Part shown: positions 60,140-64,000 of the stretch, piece after piece
How the letters are laid out: every line of letters starts with the position of its first letter
Position numbering within the stretch: position 1 is the first letter of the stretch
Assembly (NCBI GenBank): GCA_964631325.1
Contig: CAZVWJ010000009.1
Location: 1 to 64,000 of the forward strand
Length of the DNA: 64,000 bases
Direction of reading: 5' to 3'
DNA from: CAZVWJ01 sp964631325
GTDB taxonomy: Bacteria; T1Sed10-126
Translations under genes and position numbers: made by a program
The notes under the pieces: generated by a model
Told to the model about the DNA's origin: nothing
What the model saw: only the letters and a program-made list of their open reading frames with translations
The model's database searches: none

Positions 60140-60904
60140 ATGGTAGAAGAGACAGACGTGTCCTTGGAGTGTATGCGTGAGGCCAATCAAATAGTTGCCG
60201 GAGTCCTGGAGTTGATGGACGAAGAGATTGAGCCTGGCGTGAATACAAAGAAGCTTGATGAGATGGCCGAAGAATATATACGTTCCCGGGATGCGAGCCC
60301 CGGTTTTAAAGGATACCGCGGTTACCCTGCTACTATTACTTCTTCTATTAATGAACAGATTGTTCATGCAATCCCCTCTGAGGAGCAGGTGATTGCAGAG
60401 GGTGATATAGTCTCTATTGATGTCGGCTCGTGTTATCATGGTTGTTACGGAGATTCGGCTGTTACTTTTGGGGTTGAACCTCTCTCCTCAACAGCTCAAA
60501 AATTGCTGGAAGTGACACGTAAATCTTTATACCGTGGGATTAAACAGGCTAAGCCCGGCCAGCGGCTGGGAGAGATTGGAGCGGCAGTTGAAGATTTTGT
60601 AGTTCCGCATGGTTTCAGTGTGGTTCGAGAATGGGCCGGCCACTTTATTGGCCACGAGATGCACCTCGAACCACAAATTCCTAATTACGGTCCGGCTGAT
60701 TGGGGGCCAAAGCTTGATCCCGGGATGTTCCTGGCAATTGAGCCAATGGTTAATGTCGGAGAATATAAAACCGAAGTTCAACCGGATGGTTGGACAGTTG
60801 TTACTGCTGATGGGAGCCTGAGTGCCCATTTTGAACATACAGTAGCTGTTACGGATTCCGGAGTAGAAATTCTAAGTCGCCGGGAAAATGAGGTGTTGTT
60901 TTGA
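60140..60904 (+). CDS. map: methionine aminopeptidase type I
   Basis: Map removes the initiator methionine. Metal ligands are visible: IDVGSCYHGCYGDSAVTF (the two aspartates), GHFIGHEMHLEP (histidine), AIEPMVN (glutamate) and EHTVAV (glutamate). The length is about 254. ATG 60140 and GTG 60137 are both possible. The stop overlaps the infA start. Confidence 0.95.
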   Translation: MVEETDVSLECMREANQIVAGVLELMDEEIEPGVNTKKLDEMAEEYIRSRDASPGFKGYRGYPATITSSINEQIVHAIPSEEQVIAEGDIVSIDVGSCYHGCYGDSAVTFGVEPLSSTAQKLLEVTRKSLYRGIKQAKPGQRLGEIGAAVEDFVVPHGFSVVREWAGHFIGHEMHLEPQIPNYGPADWGPKLDPGMFLAIEPMVNVGEYKTEVQPDGWTVVTADGSLSAHFEHTVAVTDSGVEILSRRENEVLF

Positions 60905-61122
60905 TGGCTGACGATGAGCCAATTGAAGTTGAGGGCGAAGTCATAGATACTCTTCCCAATGCTAAGTTTAAGGTGGAGCTGGACAATGACCACGTAGTTC
61001 TGGCCCATATCTCGGGGAAAATGCGTATGCATTATATTGAAATTTTGCCCGGCGATAAGGTTAAAGTGGAGCTTTCACCTTACGATTTAACCAGGGGTCG
61101 GATAGTATATCGGTATAAATAG
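60904..61122 (+). CDS. infA: translation initiation factor IF-1
   Basis: IF-1 blocks the A-site during initiation. ATG 60904 gives exactly 72 residues, the canonical length, and overlaps the map stop (TGATG). The OB fold has EGEVIDTLPNAKFKVELDN, GKMRMHYIEILPGDKVKVELSPYDLTRGRI (in part, MHYIEILPGDKVKVELSPYD). The protein is more acidic at its start (ADDEPIEVE) than usual. Confidence 0.96.
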   Translation: MADDEPIEVEGEVIDTLPNAKFKVELDNDHVVLAHISGKMRMHYIEILPGDKVKVELSPYDLTRGRIVYRYK

Positions 61123-61192
61123 ATAGACAGTATTTATAATTTCAAAATATTTTCGTTATTGTCGGGAACGTAAGATGTCCCAAGGCTTGACC

Positions 61193-61284
61193 GGGAATCC
61201 TGAACAACCCGAACGTCATTGTCGGGCTTGACCCGGGAATCCTGAACAACCCGAACGTCATTGCCGGGCTTGACCCGGCAATCC
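61193..61284 (+). repeat. 42-bp tandem repeat, about 2.2 copies
   Basis: Units at 61193-61234 and 61235-61276 (GGGAATCCTGAACAACCC... through CGGGCTTGACCC) differ by one base, and a third partial unit follows. A diverged copy precedes the array. The 341-bp gap between infA and rpmJ otherwise holds only a promoter. Confidence 0.7.
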
Positions 61285-61388
61285 ATTTTTCAAATGTTTA
61301 TGGATTTGAAATTATCTTACGTACACATTGATTTATTACTTAATATCCAGGATCTCGTTTTGAAGTTTGGGTTGTCACTTGTTAGTTG

Positions 61389-61417
61389 TTGCAACGTTAT
61401 ATTTCTTCTGTTATAAT
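61389..61417 (+). promoter_or_regulatory. promoter for the alpha operon
   Basis: TTGCAA (61389-61394) and a perfect TATAAT (61412-61417) are exactly 17 bases apart, 46 bases before rpmJ. It gives the rpmJ-rpsM-rpsK-rpsD-rpoA group its own start. No clear S4-binding leader was recognised. Confidence 0.7.
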
Positions 61418-61463
61418 CTTCCGGTCTTGTGTCAGAAAGTTAGCATAGCCAGAGGTGAGTTTA

Positions 61464-61580
61464 ATGAAAGTTAAGGCATCCGTAAAAAAACGTTGTGAAC
61501 ATTGTAAAATTATTCGAAGAAATGGCGAAGTGCGGGTCATTTGCGACGCCGATCCTCGTCATAAACAAAAACAGGGTTAA
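61464..61580 (+). CDS. rpmJ: 50S ribosomal protein L36
   Basis: The 38 residues are short. They have the zinc ligands C11, C14, C27 and H33 (RCEHCK, ICDADPRHKQKQG), the C-plus type of L36, one residue longer in the last loop than the 37-residue form. AGAGGTG precedes the ATG. L36 finishes 50S assembly. Confidence 0.95.
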   Translation: MKVKASVKKRCEHCKIIRRNGEVRVICDADPRHKQKQG

Positions 61581-61605
61581 GCTGTAACAGGAGGTCAGGT
61601 TTGTT

Positions 61606-61986
61606 ATGCGTATTGGTGGAGTTGATTTACCAACGGACAAAAGAATTGAAATTGCTTTGACCTATATTTTTGGGGTAGGACGCTCTTTGTCCAATGAAAT
61701 TTTGGAAAAAGCACAGGTTGATAAAGATAAGCGGACACATGAATTGAATTCCGATGAAGTTTCTCGTCTTCGGAACTTGGTTGAATACGATTATACAATT
61801 GAAGGTGAACTTCGGAATAAAATTAAACGGGATATTCAACGGCTTAAAGAGATTGATTGTTATCGCGGAATCAGGCATAAAAAAGGTCTACCTGTCCGGG
61901 GGCAGCGCACCAGGTGTAATGCTCGCACTCGTAAAGGTCCTCGAAAAACTGTGGCCGGTAAGGATTCTGCTCCGGCTCCAACCTGA
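61606..61986 (+). CDS. rpsM: 30S ribosomal protein S13
   Basis: S13 forms bridges B1a/b in the 30S head. It starts MRIGGVDLPTDKRIEIALTY and has the RGIRHKKGLPVRGQRTRCNARTRKG tail (in part, GLPVRGQRTRCNARTRKG). The length is 126. GGAGG precedes the ATG. A MITE-like element separates it from rpsK. Confidence 0.96.
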   Translation: MRIGGVDLPTDKRIEIALTYIFGVGRSLSNEILEKAQVDKDKRTHELNSDEVSRLRNLVEYDYTIEGELRNKIKRDIQRLKEIDCYRGIRHKKGLPVRGQRTRCNARTRKGPRKTVAGKDSAPAPT

Positions 61987-62037
61987 TTGTCGCTCGACTT
62001 CGCCAGCTTAAAAAAAATATAATATTAATACCAATTT

Positions 62038-62191
62038 GTAACTATTCACCTAATATTTTCCGCCTTGACGGGGGAAAATACAAATGGGGGTGAAAAGGGT
62101 CTGAAGGGGTGCTTTAACTCAACTGTTTCTGGGGAGTTCCACTCTCTCTGGCTCTCTCCCACCAGGGGAGAGAGGATAGGTGAGTAGTTAC
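62038..62191 (-). repeat. MITE-like element A, copy 3, inside the alpha operon
   Basis: Begins GTAACTATTCACCTAATA and ends GATAGGTGAGTAGTTAC. Its reverse complement aligns along the whole length with 22647-22810. The element fills most of the 234-bp gap between rpsM and rpsK and contains no gene. Element-A copies have only short conserved ends and hairpin middles, so RNA from this copy will fold into a stem-loop in the operon message. Confidence 0.75.
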
Positions 62192-62220
62192 ATCAATTTG
62201 ATAGTTTGCGGGAGGTCAGT

Positions 62221-62583
62221 ATGGCAAAACAGAGTACAGAAGCACACGCAGTTGCACACATAAGATCTACTTATAATAATTCGGTTATAACTATTACCGA
62301 TACTTCCGGAAATGCAATTGCTTCTGCCAGCGGCGGAAGCGTTGGTTTTTCCGGGACCAGGAAGGGAACCCCTTACGCGGCCCAGGTTGCGGCCGAGGAA
62401 TGTGGGGAAAAAGCTCAGAATAAGGGTGTAACTTCTCTCGAAGTTCACGTCAAAGGGTCGGGCAGTGGCAGAGAAGCTGCCATTCGGGCCTTTGAAACAC
62501 TTGATTTAGATATTACTGAAATTAAAGATGTAACTCCTTCTCCTCATAACGGGTGTAAGGAAAAGAAAAGACGCAGATTGTAA
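62221..62583 (+). CDS. rpsK: 30S ribosomal protein S11
   Basis: S11 lines the platform at the mRNA exit. ATG 62221 has GCGGGAGG before it. Residues HIRSTYNNSVITITDTSGN and the end GCKEKKRRRL are conserved. The length is 120. The track's longer start at 62206 is not supported. Confidence 0.95.
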   Translation: MAKQSTEAHAVAHIRSTYNNSVITITDTSGNAIASASGGSVGFSGTRKGTPYAAQVAAEECGEKAQNKGVTSLEVHVKGSGSGREAAIRAFETLDLDITEIKDVTPSPHNGCKEKKRRRL

Positions 62584-62611
62584 TTTTATTCAGGCTGGAG
62601 TGTAGGTAACT

Positions 62612-63238
62612 ATGGCTCGATATACAGGACCTGTTTGTAGGCAATGTCGCCGTGAAAGTCAAAAACTTTATCTGAAAGGGGAGAGGTGTCACACTTCCAA
62701 ATGTGCACTTGAAAATCGAAGATATCCTCCCGGGGAACGCCAGTATCAGTATGGCCGTCCCTCTGAGTATTCAACTCAATTACGTGAAAAACAAAAAGTC
62801 AAACGGGCTTACGGAGTCCTTGAAGCACAATTCCGTAACGTGTTTGAAAAAGCTGAAAATGAATCTGGAATTACCGGGCAAAATCTCTTGAGCTTACTGG
62901 AATCTCGCCTGGATAATGCTGCTTATCGACTTGGCTTGGCAGGCAGTCGCCCCCAGGCACGACAATTTATTGATCACGGTCATATTCTTGTAAATGAAGA
63001 AAAAGTCGATGTCCCCTCCTATGAGGTCGAGCAGGGGGATGTCCTTGAAATTAGAGATAGTATGAAGGATAATCCTGAGGTTGAAAAATATACCTCTCTT
63101 GCCCGCCAGAAAGGTGTGCCCGAGTGGTTGGAGTTGAGCGATGAAGCTCGCGGGAGGGTTTTACGAGCACCTGAACGTTCCGATATTGATGACCTTGAAT
63201 TTGAAGAACATCTTGTAGTTGAGCTTTATTCTAAATAA
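62612..63238 (+). CDS. rpsD: 30S ribosomal protein S4, zinc type
   Basis: S4 starts 30S assembly. The N-terminus has the four-cysteine site VCRQCRRE...CHTSKC of the zinc form. The S4 RNA-binding domain follows with RLDNAAYRLGLAGSRPQARQF (in part, AGSRPQARQFIDHGHILVN). The length is 208. It is in the alpha operon directly before rpoA. Confidence 0.96.
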   Translation: MARYTGPVCRQCRRESQKLYLKGERCHTSKCALENRRYPPGERQYQYGRPSEYSTQLREKQKVKRAYGVLEAQFRNVFEKAENESGITGQNLLSLLESRLDNAAYRLGLAGSRPQARQFIDHGHILVNEEKVDVPSYEVEQGDVLEIRDSMKDNPEVEKYTSLARQKGVPEWLELSDEARGRVLRAPERSDIDDLEFEEHLVVELYSK

Positions 63239-63268
63239 TTCATGCGTAACTGCAGGGGGTAATTCTCT

Positions 63269-64000
63269 ATGGCTAAAACTGAAGACATTATGAAGAACCT
63301 GGTAATGCCTAAAACGATTGATGAAGTTGATTCCAGCCCGGATGGAAATTATGGCAAATTTGCCATCGAACCATTTGAACCCGGTTTTGGAACTACCGTG
63401 GGCAATAGCCTCCGGCGGATTCTTCTCTCTTCGATTATGGGCTCGGCAATAACCGGAGTCCGGATGGAAACCGCGGAGGGGGAAGTTCCCCACGAATTTA
63501 CCGGTCTGGATGAGATCCGTGAAGACGGTGTCGATATTTTGCTTAATTTAAAAGATCTCAAGCTGGATCTCGGGGAGGATGAAGGACCGGTTGAAATTTC
63601 CGTTGAAGCTGAAGGGCCGGCTACCTTAACCGGAGAAGATATTGGCAGTGAAAACGGTGTTTCTGTCCTTAATCCTGAACAGGAAATTGCAAATATTGCG
63701 GAAGACGGAGAGCTTTCTCTGGATTTGATCGTAGAAAGAGGCCGAGGGTTTGAAGATGTTCCGGAGCAGGAAGATGAACCCCGCTCGGAAGGTCTGATTC
63801 CGATTGATGCCCTTTATTCACCAATAGAAAAAGTTAATTATCTGGTCGAGGATACCCGGGTGGGCCAGATGACGGATTATGATCGGCTTCTCCTGGAGGT
63901 CTGGACTGATAGCAGCATTACTCCTCGTGATGCAATTGGTCATGCCGGCAAAATTTTGAAAGAACACTTCCAGTATTTTATTAACTTTGAAGAAACTGAA
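63269..64000 (+). CDS. rpoA: RNA polymerase alpha subunit, 3' end cut off
   Basis: RpoA forms the dimer on which RNA polymerase assembles. The 244 residues seen here cover the N-terminal domain: FAIEPFEPGFGTTVGNSLRRILLSS, read here by its GTTVGNSLRRILLSS signature, the insert domain, and YSPIEKVNYLVEDTRVGQMTDYDRL (in part, VEDTRVGQMTDYDRL). The C-terminal domain lies beyond the window. CAGGGGG precedes the ATG. The frame is open to the last base. Confidence 0.95.
   Translation, partial: MAKTEDIMKNLVMPKTIDEVDSSPDGNYGKFAIEPFEPGFGTTVGNSLRRILLSSIMGSAITGVRMETAEGEVPHEFTGLDEIREDGVDILLNLKDLKLDLGEDEGPVEISVEAEGPATLTGEDIGSENGVSVLNPEQEIANIAEDGELSLDLIVERGRGFEDVPEQEDEPRSEGLIPIDALYSPIEKVNYLVEDTRVGQMTDYDRLLLEVWTDSSITPRDAIGHAGKILKEHFQYFINFEETE

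Noticed and set aside
61193..61284. CRISPR array from the 42-bp repeats
   Set aside because: The units are directly adjacent with no spacers.

Overview
The window reads as chromosomal DNA of a diderm (outer-membrane) bacterium with roughly balanced GC. It encodes the lipopolysaccharide-export proteins LptD and an LptF/LptG permease, a PpiC/SurA-type periplasmic chaperone and a MreBCD-PBP2-RodA elongasome. At the same time its gene order is one usual in Firmicutes-like lineages: rplU-prp-rpmA-obgE-proB-proA-nadD-yqeK-lytR-rsfS, a DUF2225 gene, a 3D-domain protein, zinc-type S14 and S4, and one continuous rif-str-S10-spc-alpha supercluster. This mix fits diderm 'Firmicutes-like' phyla (for example Halanaerobiales or Synergistota-like lineages), but I cannot name the taxon. 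Many proteins are very acidic and carry acidic tails, which would fit a salt-adapted organism; that is inference.

Layout. 1-5.3 kb: a partial tRNA-Leu, then surface-polysaccharide type genes (a glycosyltransferase, an alpha/beta hydrolase, a sulfotransferase broken by one in-frame TGA, a GT2 glycosyltransferase), a MITE-like repeat, and tRNA-Arg, tRNA-Pro and tRNA-His, with a small element bounded by a duplicate of the tRNA-Pro 3' end. 5.3-16.8 kb (minus strand): a long, tightly packed run from rplU down to a DUF2225 gene, covering ribosome assembly, proline and NAD synthesis, purine salvage, and an Lrp-type regulator with an aminotransferase. 16.8-22.5 kb: two hairpins with complementary loops, then lptD, a ClpX-like ATPase without zinc domain, an lptF/G permease and a PhoU-like DUF47 gene. 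22.5-23.5 kb: a gene-free stretch packed with inverted-repeat elements. 23.5-32.5 kb: a 3D-domain protein, a PpiC-type chaperone, a TPR protein and the rod-shape operon mreB-mreC-mreD-mrdA-rodA. 32.5-64 kb: tRNA-Thr, tRNA-Trp, then secE-nusG-rplKAJL-rpoBC-rpsLG-fusA-tuf-rpsJ and the S10, spc and alpha operons up to a truncated rpoA.

The most unusual feature is ribosomal protein L10 (rplJ). It carries an insertion of about 87 residues holding two helix-hairpin-helix motifs, in the middle of the otherwise normal L10 fold at the base of the ribosomal stalk. Other points of interest are the missing L30 gene between rpsE and rplO, a Prp protease next to an L27 that lacks the usual cleavable leader, a 102-nt palindrome between rpsJ and rplC, and a MITE copy sitting inside the alpha operon.
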